DNA of 64,000 bases from Corythucha ciliata (Eukaryota > Arthropoda > Insecta > Hemiptera > Tingidae). The stretch's first letter is position 1; the number at the start of each line of letters is the position of its first letter. The translations under genes and the position numbers were made by a program. Below are positions 22,585-34,189 of this stretch, one piece after another. The notes below the pieces were generated by a model. That model was not told the origin of the DNA and ran no database searches. It saw only the letters and a list, made by a program, of their open reading frames with translations. The stretch lies in NCBI GenBank assembly GCA_038030265.1, contig CM075938.1, positions 49,531,189 to 49,595,188 of the forward strand. Reading direction: 5' to 3'.

Positions 22585-24050
22585 CAGTGGCGTAGGTAAG
22601 AAATTTGTTCTGGGGGGGGGGGATCAGATTGAAATCTCGTATGGTGAGGGGAAGGGGGGTAATTTCACATTGTAGTCATCATTCCACCCAGGCAGCACAC
22701 TCTTGAATCTGGACATCTTGCTGGCCTCATCATAGCCTCAATCTCTCATTTAAGATCGACTCTACCCGCAAATTAGCGCTTGTCTCAATTTTGGCCGAGT
22801 GTATCGTTCTTCTCAATTTCAGCCGCGGTTATGCCCCTCTTCCTCCCATAGCCATGAATTTGCGCATTTTCTCAACTTTAGCAGCAAAGTATCGTTTTTA
22901 TCCCGTGAGCGATGTTTCTTAATTATCCACGAGTTTCGGCGTTTTCCTCAATTTTAGCAGCATATTACCGATTTTTTAATTTGTTTTACCAGGGGATTAG
23001 CACTTTTCTCAGTTTCAGCTGGATGTACTAGCCGCAAAATAGAGGGACTTTTCGTGAATTAGGATTTTTTTGGTTCACCATGCGCAATGCACGAGCGATT
23101 TTTCTCAGTTTACTCGCGAATTAGCGGTTTCTTCACCAATTGGCGTTTTTTTTTTTTTTTCAATTTCAGCCTGAAAAGTTGCCTTCAGAATCCACAAATT
23201 GGCGTATATTCAGTTTTTGGCGCAAATTAGAATTTTTCTCCATTTCAACCGCGAATTACAGCTTTTTTAAAATTGTAGCGGCGACGCGTCGTAGCGTTTC
23301 AAACCTGTGAATATCGAATTTTCTCCATTTCAGTCACAATTGGCGATTTTTTCCATTTTTAGCCGCGAATTAGCAGTTTTCTCAATTTTTAGGCTTAAAA
23401 TTAACCTTTCTCTTAATTTTGACCAGGCTCATTATTTTGTTTTCTGAATATTACACGCAAATTAGCGGTTTTTCACATTTTACCACCGCATTAGCAAAAC
23501 TAGATAACCTTTTTAGGTACAGATTATTGCTTCTTTTCAGTTCTAGCATTGAACTAGCGTATTTTTAAACAATTTTAGCCATAATAATGCCTTCAGAAGG
23601 TGTGAATTTAAATTGTAATTGTAAGTTTTTTTGTTCAAACATTTTTCAAACCAAAAAAAATGTACATCTATCCATCCATTTCTGTCAAAAAATCATCATT
23701 TTTTAGTGCATTTCTTTAAATTATAAATTTCACGACACTTTATTCGAGAATTAGTGATGTTTCTCAATTTTAGCGGAGAATTTTCGCTTTTTCTAAATTT
23801 TAGCAGCGTGTTAGTGTTTCCAACCTGTGCATTACCTACCGAGTTTTGCCAATTTTTGCCATGAATTGGCGTTTGACTAAATTTAAGCTGCAAATTAGCA
23901 ATTTTTCCTTTTATTAACTGAGAATTAGCACTTTTTCCCAATTTTAACAGAAAATTAACGTTTTTCTTCATTTCGGCAGTGCTAATTGGTGATTTTTTCA
24001 ATTTTTGTCGCGAATTAGTGATTTTCTTTATTTTGTAAACGCGAATTACA
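22585..24050. mobile_element. Minisatellite-filled element, copy B (inverted, truncated)
   Basis: It starts CAGTGGCGTAGGTAAGAAAT with a G10 tract and runs as the reverse complement of copy A from 19559 down to about 18110. Shared unique blocks include the AATTTCACATTGTAGTCATC segment, GCGGCGACGCGTCGTAGCG near 23280 and the CAAAAAATCATCATTTTT block near 23685. The first 100 bp are roughly 90 percent identical by eye. The far end is missing. Confidence 0.75.
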
Positions 24051-24079
24051 TATGTATTTATATGTATAGCCTATTCCTC

Positions 24080-25160
24080 GCCTCCAAAAAAGGTCCCAAA
24101 ACTTGCAATTTCACTTAAATAAAAACCCGAAACTTTCAATTTCCTTACACATCAGCCATCAGGAAACTTTGTAATTCACTGAAATTTGCAACTAGCTATG
24201 TCTCGAATTTTCAGTCAATATGGGGTGAAATGGGGGGGGGGGGGTCTTGTAAGCCTAGACACCGCGGCCATCGTCATCTGCCTAAAAGGACACAAAAAAC
24301 AACTGCAAACATTAAATTTCAACGACTAAATTAATTAATTAGGACCCGTAACTTGCTATCTTGTTGACTTTTGAGACCCGAAACTAGTACATATTACCGC
24401 CAGAATCAAGGCCCGCAATTTGTTAACATCGCGCAGCGCAAACTTGCAATTTGCTTAAACTAAGACCCTAAACTTGCAATTCCGCTGAAATTAAGACCCA
24501 AAACTGTAATTCCGTGGATATTCAGTCATGAAACTTGTAATTTTCGCTGGAATTTGGACCCGAACTTGCACAATCACAAATATTTAGCTCTAAATGTTTC
24601 AAATCCACAGCTATTCGTCAGGCTAGCTGTTTTTTAAAGCTCACAATGTTGCAATTTTTACGGCTATAGTCGAACTTTGTGGGCACCGTTAGGGCCACCG
24701 CTAGACCGGGTTCCAAAATCACTGAAAATAAGTCCCTAAACTTGTGGTTTCACGAAAATAAGGACCAGAAACTATTAATTACATGCGAATATTAATACTT
24801 TATTAGGTTATTTAGCTCCTGAATGTAATTTTTGTGGCTAGTCGTCAGCCTTTGGATGCTGTCCTGGCCAAACGGGATCCACTGCCACTAAAAGACAACA
24901 AAACCAAAACTTTCAATTTTGGGGGAAACTAGAAAGTTTGAGAATATTCAGATCAGATAATTTGCAATCTTGCTAGTATTTAGCTCCGAATGATGTAATT
25001 TCACGGCTATTCATCAAGCTTACAGGTTGCTACCGGGATCAGCTAGACTGGAACCCACGCTCACCATTTTAAAAAAGGGCCCAGGAACTTGCTATTTCGC
25101 AAAAGTAAATACCAGATCACTGATATTTAGACCCGAAACTGGCAATTTCGCGAAATTTTA
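24080..25160. repeat. Degenerate ~30-bp array, ACCCGAAACTTGCAATTTC type
   Basis: The unit reads ACCCGAAACTTGCAATTTCG plus CTGAAATTA. It includes occasional longer variants ending in GGCTATTCGTCAGGCTAG-like text. It is the same family as 11690-12180 (opposite strand) and 42790-43035. Confidence 0.75.
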
Positions 25161-25620
25161 TCACCGAGTGTAGCAATGTGACACGGCGAATTGGCTCTTA
25201 TGTTCCAATACAGCGGCTTTCTGGTTGTACAATTTGTTTATTAAATGACAGATCTGCTAAGTCAATCAAAAGAGTTGCATAACAATTTCCCTACTTTTCT
25301 CTCCTAAAATATTGATTTCGCGCCCAGTGGCGCCGAAACTATATTCAAGGTGCATAGCAGCCGTTACACCTCTCTAGCGGGTGGGTGGTCCATGATCGAG
25401 GAAGTGCTAAATATCATGGAATACAATTAAAAGGAGGAAGATAGGTAGGGTTGACAAAACAAAAGAAGGAAGAATGAACCGGAAGTTGAATAACGAAAAA
25501 GAATAAAGCTGATTTATGCAGATGTGAATTACGTTTTTAACGTGCTCAAACGACGCCATCAAACTCGCAACACGTGGAGACGTCCCCATACGTAACTCTA
25601 GAGCGCAGGATCCAGCGATT
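25161..25620. other. Short non-array stretch with a dispersed segment
   Basis: No gene. Positions 25325-25395 (CAGTGGCGCCGAAACTATATT) match the segment near 9967. The 60-codon minus-strand frame at 25407-25589 shows no domain. Confidence 0.45.
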
Positions 25621-25639
25621 TCATGTTGATCCGCGCATT

Positions 25640-27160
25640 GGCGTTTTTCACCATTTTAAGTAGCGAATGAGTGCATTTTGTCAATTTCAGCAGCGTATTA
25701 CCGTTTTTTCGCGGATTTTTCATACAAATGAGCACTTTTTCCAGCGATCCAGCGATTTCATATTGATCCGCGAATTAGCGTTTTTCTCTATTTTTGTAGC
25801 GAATGAGCGATTTATCTTATAATTCTAGCCCCCAGCGACTTGTTTATTTTTAATTTAGCTGCGAATGAGCGCTTTTTGTCAACCTTAACTGCGAATTTGC
25901 GCACTTTTTTTTTAACGGCGAATTAGCGCATTTTCGAAAATGTATCCCTGAATTATTGCATTTTCTAAATTACAACCCCAAAATAGCGCTTTTTTCTCTT
26001 TTATCGCATGTAAGTTAGTGCTTTTTCACAATTTTTAGTCACTATAAACCACAATTCGATGTTTTTTTTTTTCAAAATCAGCAAAGCCTCCTGAGCGATT
26101 TACCAAGGCTTTTTCTCGATTTATAGCTGTGAATTAGTGCTTTTTCTAAATTATGGCTGCAAATTAGCATTTTTATCCGCGAATTAGTGTTTTTTCTCGA
26201 TTTTGCTACGAATTAGCGCTTTTCCACAATTTCGCAGTCGCGAATATAACTCTTTGCTATAGGTGGTTGCCCCAAGATTAGCACATTTGCGCGCCTGCTC
26301 AATTTTCACGTATGTCCTCCTACTTTAGCGACCAAGTTGCCTTCAGATTTATTGCCGTGCAGGTTGCCTTATGAATTGGTGTATTTTTCCTAATTTCAGC
26401 GGCAAATGAGCGCTTATATTCTCAATATTAGCCGCGAATCAGTGCTATATCCAAAAATCCCAAATTGTTTCATCTTTCAGCCCCGCTCCGTGATGGAAAT
26501 CCCTATGAGAAATATTCTTTTATAACACTACTTACACTAATACTTTATCTGCAAATTGGCGATTTTCCTCTAACAGCCATGCACGAATTACAACGTTTTT
26601 CTCCGTTTTAGCTGCCGATCAGCACCTTCTCTCAAAGTTTTTCTCAATTTTAGCCCCGAATTCGCTTCTTTTTTTTTCAATTTGTTCCATTAATTAGCTC
26701 TTTTTTAGCATTTTAGCCACAAAGTTGCCTTCAGACGCCGTGCATTGGTGTTTTCTATAGTCGCGAATGAGCGTTTTTCTTCATTTTAGCTGTAAGTGCC
26801 GTTTTTCTGCATATTTGCTGTCAACTAGTGATGTTTTTCAATTCTATTCGTATAATAGAATTTTTAAATTTTTTTATTCGCAAATTATCATCCTCTTATT
26901 AGAATTTTTATGCATATTAGCAAAGAATCAGCGCTTATCCATGTTTTAACCGCCAATTAGCATTTTCTCTCAATTTTAGCTGCAAATTAACGTTTTTGCC
27001 AATTTTAGACGCGAATGAGCTTCTTCTTTTATCAATTTGTGTCATAAGTTTCCGTTTTTCCACCATTTTAGCCACACAGTTGCATTTAGACGCTGAGCAT
27101 TGGGGGTTTTTATAGCCGAGAATTAGGGTTTTTCTTAATGAAATCATAGCCATTGCGGGG
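25640..27160 (-). repeat. 29-bp GCGAATTAGCGTTTTTCTCAATTTTAGC array
   Basis: This is the same monomer family as the interior of copies A-C, reading in the copy B orientation. A variant unit containing GTTGCCTTCAGA recurs near 26340, 26715 and (weaker) 27075. It ends at a G11 tract at about 27158. Confidence 0.85.
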
Positions 27161-28129
27161 GGGGGGGGGTAGCTGACTAAAGCGTTGAGAAGCTTTTTCT
27201 TTGAGGAGGCGCAAGCAATCGCGGGCCCGGTCCCCGCGTCAAAAAAGGGCGAAAAGTCGCTGGAGAAAAAAAGAAAACGGCAGAATCGACCAATAAAATT
27301 GAATAAATCAAAATCACTTCTGCCTAATAATAATAATAATAAAAAATCGTCTAATTAATAATTGTGGTTGTTGGATTAGCTCGCAAAGGTCAGTATTTAT
27401 TTAACATTTTGTTTTAGCGGAATGGAATGTTTTTTGACGGATTTCCGACGATATTTTGAGCTTGACTTGACGGGAGATTGTCTGTTTGCAACGCTCCAGC
27501 ACCAACCCCGACTTTTAATGTGGAAAAATCCACCAAAATGGGTTTTGGGAAGCGGGCAACAAGCCGGTTTGAGCATCGTGATGTCAAAAACTTCCCATTT
27601 TGGCCATAAACCGGTCAACAACCGTCCGCCAACCGGACAACTTTGGCTGATTATTTGAATTATTGAAGAGTTTACTTCATAACCTGGGGAACCTAAGCGT
27701 ACCACTTGTGGTATGCGGTCCATTATGGGTTGAAAAACAATGGGCCACCAAGTTAACGCCTATACGTTTTCGGAATGTTTAGACGCATATGTCTTGAGGA
27801 AAATTGATATTTTTTTTTTTTGTTCACTTGGGGACAATTTTCACATTTTTACGGTTTGAAATTGGTTTAATTCATACGTTCAAACCTTTGAACGTATGAG
27901 TTGTGGTTATCATCTGTTCAGTCCCGCACGACACCAAGGTGTTCCAGGTTTCGTAAGTTTGTTACGACTGTATTTTCATTCAGTCGGAGTCCAGTAGAGC
28001 AGGGGATGGCCAACCCAGGGCAGTGGTAAAATTATCGTTTAGAATGTTGAATTTTGGTGCCCGTAGGATTTTTGTGCCAATGAAGAACGCTACAATTGGT
28101 GCCTTCTCGTGGGCAAGTAAGCGGATAAA
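27161..28129. other. Non-array spacer
   Basis: No gene is supported. The plus frame 27422-27658 (78 codons) and its antisense neighbour 27397-27723 show no known domain. A 13-bp-stem hairpin (CATACGTTCAAA/TTTGAACGTATG, 3-bp loop) lies at about 27875-27901. An hAT-like CAGGGGATGGCCAACC lies near 28000. Confidence 0.45.
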
Positions 28130-29100
28130 AGTTTCGTGCTCACCAAGTCCAGACGAAAATTGAAAATAGCGCTAATTTGGGGCTTAAATTGAGATTATGG
28201 CTAATGCACGGATGAAATTATTGGGAAAAATGTCTGATTCACAGACAGAAGTGAGAATAAGTGCTAAATCACGGATAAAATTAAGAAAAATACCTACATA
28301 ATTGCGTTTAGAAGACCCTTTTCTACGGACAATTAGGGGATTACTCCCCTCCTCCCAGCATCACCGAAGTCACAGTTGGTCCCTGTTGGTTAGAGCACTA
28401 GAAAGCACTAGTTAGCGCGAAACTAGGAGGTGGTGGGTTCGAATCCCACCTGGGGAGCAATTTTTTCTCGGAACTCAAAACAAGTAAAAAACAGTAAGTA
28501 TTTAAATTAAAGATTAACTTCTGTATTTTCAGCCTCCCCACTCCATCGAATTCACAGTTGTGACGGCTTAAGTGGAGAAATTGCTAATTCCCATAAAATG
28601 CGGGGAAACATCGCTAATTCACAGATATGAAACTGAGAAGAAGCGCTGACGTGTGGGAAAAAACGCTAATTCGTGGTTAAACTGAAAAAAAAACGTCCAT
28701 TTGAGGCTTCTGAAGGTAACTTCGTAGCTGAAAGTGAACAAAATTGCTAGTCCACCGAGGAAAATGCGCTAATTCATGGATACAACAAAACAAAACTCTC
28801 ATTCACGGCTCCCTAATTATGAGGCTAAAATTAGGTAAAACGCTAATTCACGGCTAAAATCAAGAAAAATGGCTATTTATGGGGTTAAATTGAGAACATT
28901 TGCTAATTTACAAAAAAAAAGTTGAGCAAATGGCAAATCGTGGTTTCCTGGGGCAACTTCGCGTGGCTAAAATTACAAAATATAGTGCTAATTCACGGAT
29001 AAAATGGTTCATTAGCGGCGCAAATGAGGAAAAGTACAAATTCATTGCAAGAAAAATTGCCAATTCGCGGCTGAAATGGAGATAAATCCATAGGCGGATT
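28130..29100 (+). repeat. 29-bp array, AAATTGAGAAAAACGCTAATTC type
   Basis: Diverged units of the family that fills copies A-C, with the landmark GGCTTCTGAAGGTAACTTC near 28705 and a similar unit near 28945. A tRNA-like segment interrupts it at 28376-28460. Confidence 0.8.
28376..28460 (+). repeat. tRNA-derived SINE head or tRNA pseudogene
   Basis: A perfect Pol III B box (GGTTCGAATCC) is at 28436-28446 and an A-box-like GTTGGTTAGAGCAC at 28385-28398. The T arm (GTGGG TTCGAAT CCCAC) folds, and CTAGTT/AACTAG around AGCGCGA could form an anticodon-like arm. U33 is absent, the acceptor stem pairs poorly, and an extra AAGCACTAG block sits between the arms, so it is not a working tRNA. A related segment followed by the same ATTTTTTCTCG-AACTC text occurs at 47743-47815, which suggests a dispersed SINE family. 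Confidence 0.65.
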
Positions 29101-29155
29101 TAAGGGGGGGGGGCTATAAGGAACTTAGCCCCCCCCCCCCCCAAGATGTTAATTC
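29101..29155. repeat. GGCGGATTTAAGGG element scrap
   Basis: GGCGGATTTAAG plus a G9 tract, CTATAAGGAACTTAG and a C14 tract closely resemble 38125-38210 and, inverted, 33110-33170. It is a dispersed short element end. Confidence 0.55.
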
Positions 29156-29159
29156 TAGA

Positions 29160-30400
29160 GCTTCTTTTCCAAAAACTGTCCAATTGACAGTTTTTAACGC
29201 CGAAAATGACAGTGTCTATAGGGCGACATTGGCAGTGTTTCGAGAACGAAATTTACAGTTTCCGGAACGAAATTGACAGTTTTGAACGACGATATTGATA
29301 GCTTCTAATACTCTGATGCAAAGCCTTGTAATCAAGGTTTGGGATATTTGTTATGTTGGAGGAAATTGAGATTCCAAGTAAAAATTGTCAGTTCCTGAGG
29401 CAAAATTGACAGTACTGTAAGTTGAAATTGACAGTTTGAAGTACGACAATCACAGTTTTAAATGTTGAAATTAACAGTATCTAGGGTGAAATTGGAAAAT
29501 TCGAGGAAGAAATTGACAGTTTATAGGATGAAATTAGGAGTTTTAGGACGACATTGATAGTTTTGACAACGAAATTTACAATTTCCTGGACAAAATGGAC
29601 AGTTTCAGAAAGGAATTGACTGTTTCCCGAACGAATGTAAGTTGACAGTTTCCAGGACGAAATCGTTAGATTTGAACATTTACTTGACAGTTTATAGGGC
29701 GAAATTGACAGTTTTGAACGTCGAAATTGACAGTTTCTAGTTCTCGACTGTTTCCAGTGAAAGCCTTGGAAACCGTCAGTTTCCGAAATCCCTTGACGCA
29801 GCTTCTAGGAAGAAATTGGCAGATTCGAGGACGAAAAACAGTTTGTGGGACGAAATTCGCAGTTTTAGAATGGTATCGATATATTTGTGACGACGAAATA
29901 AACAATTTTGACTTTTGAATGAAGAAATTGACCTTCATAGGACAATATTGGCAGTGTTATATCGATACTGATAGTTTCAACTAGAAATTTACAGTCCCCA
30001 GGACGAAATAGACAGTTCCTGAGACAACATTGGAAGTTATTTATGACAAAATAGACAGTTTCTGGGGGAAATCGACAGTTCCCTGGCCGAAATTGACAGT
30101 TTACGAGACGGAATTGTTTTGAGAGTTTTAAGAACTCGACTGTTTTGGGTGAAGGGGCTCAAAAACCTCATGTTGTGAGCACGAATGGTCTGCTGTGCTG
30201 AATCTCGAAATCAAGTTTTGTATTATTTTGTTACGTAGGAGGAAATTGACAGATTCCAAGTCAAGACAGTCAGCTTCTGGGGCGAAATTGAGAGTTTTTT
30301 AAAGACGAAATTGACAGTTTTAAGGACGAAATTGACAGCTCGACCGAAACTGGCAGTTGCCGAGGAAGGAACTAAAAAAATCAAAGCGGTTTGAAACCCG
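29160..30400 (+). repeat. 21-22-bp GACGAAATTGACAGTTTCTAG array
   Basis: Dozens of units in one orientation. Marker blocks at 29320-29390 and 30195-30260 (AATCAAGTTTTG ... GGAGGAAATTGA) mirror the inverted block at 13370-13440. Near 30400 it passes into the 30-bp array through a CCCGAATTCTCGT junction shared with 12455. Confidence 0.85.
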
Positions 30401-30449
30401 AATTCTCGTCAGTGACTGAGTCTGCAATTTTTAGTCCCTGACTAGTCGT

Positions 30450-32673
30450 TTTGGTGATAGTTAGGGTACGAATCGTCAGTATGCAAGCATTTTCAAGGCA
30501 CGAATGGTCAATTTGGCCATTATTGGAACGCGAGTGGTCGTTTTTCGAGGCGCAAATCTGTCAGTATAGCCAGTATGGGAGAGGGGGGGGGCATGAATTG
30601 TCAACGCCACCAGCAGCCCGTTTTAGGGCTTGTCCAATCTGTTCTATCACTTTCAAGGGACAAATTGTCGAACGTCCCTAACGCTTTCCAAAGAGCGCGA
30701 ATGACCAGTTTGACCATTAGACCGAAACTTTGAAGATTGAAATTTTTAAGGCGTTTGGTTATTTCAGAGAACGAATCGTCAGTTCAGCCATTTTAAAAAT
30801 GACCCGAAATGGCTTTTTTGGCCATTTTCAAAGTGCGAGTCGTCATTTTAGGCATTTCCAAGGCGCAAATCGTCATTTTAGCCATTTTTAGGGCGCGAAT
30901 AGTCCGTTTGACTATTTCCATGGGACGAATCGTCCGTAAAGTCCATTTTAGGGTGTGATTGGTTAGTTAAGCAATTTATAAGGCATGAATCGCTAGATTC
31001 ACCATTTTTCGAATGGTTCGAACGAAGCAAAAATTTGTTTTTGGGGCTGTGAAATCCGTGAAATTACTTTTTAGATCCAACCAGCAGCAAGTCACACTAG
31101 GCATTTTAATGGCTTGAATCGTCAGCTAAGGCATTTCCAAGACGCAAACTATGAGTTCTGCTATTTTTAAGGGCACAAATCGTCTGCATTTTTAGCCATT
31201 TTCTAGGCGTGGTGGGTCAGTTTGTCCATTTTTGCACTACGAATGGTAAGTTTCACCATTTCACTGGCACGAATGACCACATTTAGCCATTTTTAAGGCG
31301 TGATAGGCCAATCAAACAATTTTATAGCAATTTATAATTTCAAATCAAATCAAAAAGTTTATCCAGTGAACGCTGTTTGGTGGCGGGGAGGGGTTCGGTG
31401 AGGACGGCCCATGCTCGGTGCGCAATCGCAAGTGGTCAGTTTGTCGCTTGAAGGGCGCAAAAATAGCCCTGTTTGGCCATTTTTTGGGTGCAGATAGCCA
31501 CTTTGAAGGCGAGAATCGTCTGTTAGCCTCTATAGAGCACAAACGATCAGGCCATTATTAGACAGCGAATTGCTGGTACGAGTTGTGTATGCTATTTACA
31601 GGGCGTAAATAGCCAGTTTTCAAGGACAGGGTCGTCAGTTTAGTTATTTTCAAGGCGTGAAGGCTCAGTATGGCTATTTCTGACGCGCGAATGGCCAATT
31701 TTGCCATTTTCAGAACATGAATCATCTGCTTAGGGATTTTCAAAGAGCGAATTGTCAGTTTAACCATTCATCGTCAGAGCAGCAGGCCACATAGAGTCAG
31801 TTTTACCAATTTTTTAGGGCTTGAATATCAAGTTTGGCAATTTTAACGCTGCCAGTATGGCCATTCCTAGGGCATGAATCCGTCATTTTAGTCAATTGTA
31901 TATTACGAACTCAGTTTTGACATTTTCATTGCGTGAGTTATTAGTTTAACCATTTAGAAAACTCGAACAGTCAGTTCTGCCATTTTTTATGGCGCGAATA
32001 GTCCGTCACGCCATTTATGGCGAATGGTCAGCTTGCCTTTTCTAGGGCGCAAATTGTCAGGGTATAGTCATTTATAGAGAGTGAATAGCCAGTGTGATGT
32101 TTCAGAGCATGAATCGTCAGTTTTCCCATTTTTTGGGTTCGTAAAGTCTGTTGGGCCATTTATAATAAGCGCGAATCGTCAGTTATTAAGGACGCAATTA
32201 GTCCCGTCAAGCCAAACGCCCGAATGGTCAGTTTGGGTATTCTTGGCGCGCAAATGGTTGATTTTGGAATATTCAGGGCGGGAATTGTCTGTTTAGGTAT
32301 TTGCGGAGCGTGAATTGTTAGTTTGCCCATTTTTAGAGCGCGTTACGTCAGCTTGGCCACATTTAGACCGGGAATCGCTAGTTTTAGCTAGTTGTATAGC
32401 TCGTGAATGGAAGATTTAGCCAGTTTCATAGCGGGATTCATGATCTTTTCGTGCATTTTCAGGGCAGCACGAACCGTCAGTCTAGCCACTTTTTGACCGC
32501 GTGAAGTTCGTTGAGCTTTTTTTTTTACAGCGGTAATTGCCCGTTTGGCTATTTTTAAGGCGTTTTAAGGTGAGAAAAGGCAGTGAATTGATAGCATGAC
32601 ATTTTTATTAGAGCGAAGCACACAATCATAAGCCTCTCCCTTGACTAAATCTTCGATCCGCGTCTGGACCCTG
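30450..32673 (+). repeat. 30-bp GGTCAGTTT/GCCATTTT array with terminal segment
   Basis: Same monomer as 13780-16020 and same orientation. At 32610-32673 it ends in GCGAAGCACACAATCATAAG followed by CCTCTCCCTTGACTAAATC and a GATCCGCGTCTGGA end, parallel to 14822-14888. A few GC-rich islands (near 30590 and 31380) break it. Confidence 0.85.
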
Positions 32674-32739
32674 CGATATTTCGTTTTTAAAAACAGCCAG
32701 TCATGAAATTTCTCTTTGAACGAGCCAGTACGCCCATTT

Positions 32740-33090
32740 CTCCTTTAAAAAGGTGTGTGAAATCCCGTTAAATTGGCTTGTCTTAAGGGAGCCAGCCCCA
32801 CGAAATTGGTTTCTGACGTACAAAATCCGCGAAATTTGGTCTCAGAAAGTGCCAAACCGGCAAATTTGGTTATTGAAGCAGTCAAAACCACGAAATTGGG
32901 TATTGCGGTGTATTCAATCCGTAATATTTGGACATCGAAAGTGTCGAATGAGTGGATTTGCATTCATGAAGAGACAACCCGGTGCAAATTGGCTTTTTAG
33001 GGAGTCAATTCTGTGACATTGGCTTTTTGAGCGAGGAAAACCTTTGAAATTCGTTCTGAGAGCAATAATCCACGAAATTGGGAATTTGAC
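32740..33090. repeat. 30-bp CCGCGAAATTTGGT array
   Basis: The unit reads CAAAATCCGCGAAATTTGGT plus ATTGAAGCAGT. The same family, in the other orientation, occurs at 41490-42470, 44840-44940 and 47270-47600. Confidence 0.75.
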
Positions 33091-33704
33091 TTGACCTGCC
33101 AGAGGGGGCGGGCTCATGAGTTTAGAGCTAAGCCCCTCTAAACATTATTTTACCTTAAATCCGCCACTGGATAAATCGCTAATTCGCGGCTAAAATGGAG
33201 ACAATTCGCTAATTCACCTATACGAAGTGTGGAAAAAACGCTAATTAAGGGCTCCTGAAGGCAATTTCACGGGGGCGTTGGTGAAAGATAATAAAGATTC
33301 GCCCGGGGGGTGTCAAATGTCCAAGGCCGGCACTGCCATGAGCCGGCACATTTTTGTGCAAATGGAAAACGATATTATACTCTGTTGGTTAACTTATGTT
33401 GTTGAAGTTATTAAGTAAGTTATACAGGCCTCCAAGTGCGTTCTATTCAGCAGAGCGTCATTGCCTTTTGCTAAGATCGAAGTTTTGTGTTCGAAGGTTC
33501 GGGGGTAGGGGGGGGGGTGAAGATGGATGACCCGCCTGAGTTCTTACAACCAGGATTTATAGCCCACGACCAAAAAAGGTTGGCCGGCTCTGCAATGTAG
33601 AGAATGGGTTATCTGTCGTAAAACGCTTATTTTACTCGAAAAGGCCCACCTAATTTATTAATTAAGTAATTTACTATACACCTACTCCACTTAAGGCGAC
33701 TTAA
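33091..33704. other. Mixed repeat scraps
   Basis: An inverted GGCGGATTTAAG-type element end lies at 33110-33170 (CCGCCACTGG), a few 29-bp units at 33170-33280, and GCCGGC-rich segments near 33325 and 33570 that may be ends of a decayed transposon. No gene. Confidence 0.5.
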
Positions 33705-34189
33705 GGCCCGGTGCACACTTGCGTTTTTTTAAGCTGCGGTGCCGCGGCGGCGGCGGTTGATTTGCGGCACATTTTGCCTAGCAACTTCAATACATATCAT
33801 TGAAAAATGCAACAGAGGCCTCTTTTAACACACGAAGTTTGTAGCTCTAATGAAGCTTTGTACCTTTTAAACCACTTTTGACCCGAACAAAGGTCCTAAT
33901 CACTTACTAATTGACAATATTATAAGGACTAATATATCCCAAGATATATAGCTTTGGCTATACCAACGCCAATTCATTTCTGAAAAATGTAAAGAGCTTC
34001 AATCGAGTAGATATACATTTTGAAATTCGAGTTCCCTCCAACTACTTATTTGAAAGCGGTGCCGCGACTAGAAAAAACCGCATGTGTGCATTGCTTCATA
34101 GCAACTAAGGTATTTTAAGACAATACAGACCGCCAGAGCGGTGCCGCCGCGGCGCCGCAGCTTGGAAAAACGCAATTGTGCACTGGGCC
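33705..34189. mobile_element. PIF/Harbinger-like MITE, 485 bp
   Basis: It opens GGCCCGGTGCACACTTGCG and closes with the complement of GGCCCAGTGCACAATTGCG. Pairing continues inward through AAGCTGCGG and the GC-rich GCCGCGGCGG block. It is flanked by TAA on both sides (33702-33704 and 34190-34192). A 3-bp TWA duplication and GGSC...CAC-type ends are typical of PIF/Harbinger. There is no transposase inside. Confidence 0.85.

Noticed and set aside
25640..27160. CRISPR-like appearance (29-30-bp repeats at regular spacing)
   Set aside because: Units are contiguous and diverged, with no constant repeat alternating with unique spacers and no cas genes. The DNA is clearly from an animal nucleus.
27397..27723. 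A 108-codon minus-strand gene and its 78-codon antisense frame
   Set aside because: No recognisable domain on either strand and no supporting gene structure.
28376..28460. A functional tRNA gene
   Set aside because: The acceptor stem does not pair well, U33 is missing and an extra block separates the arms. A decayed copy recurs at 47743.
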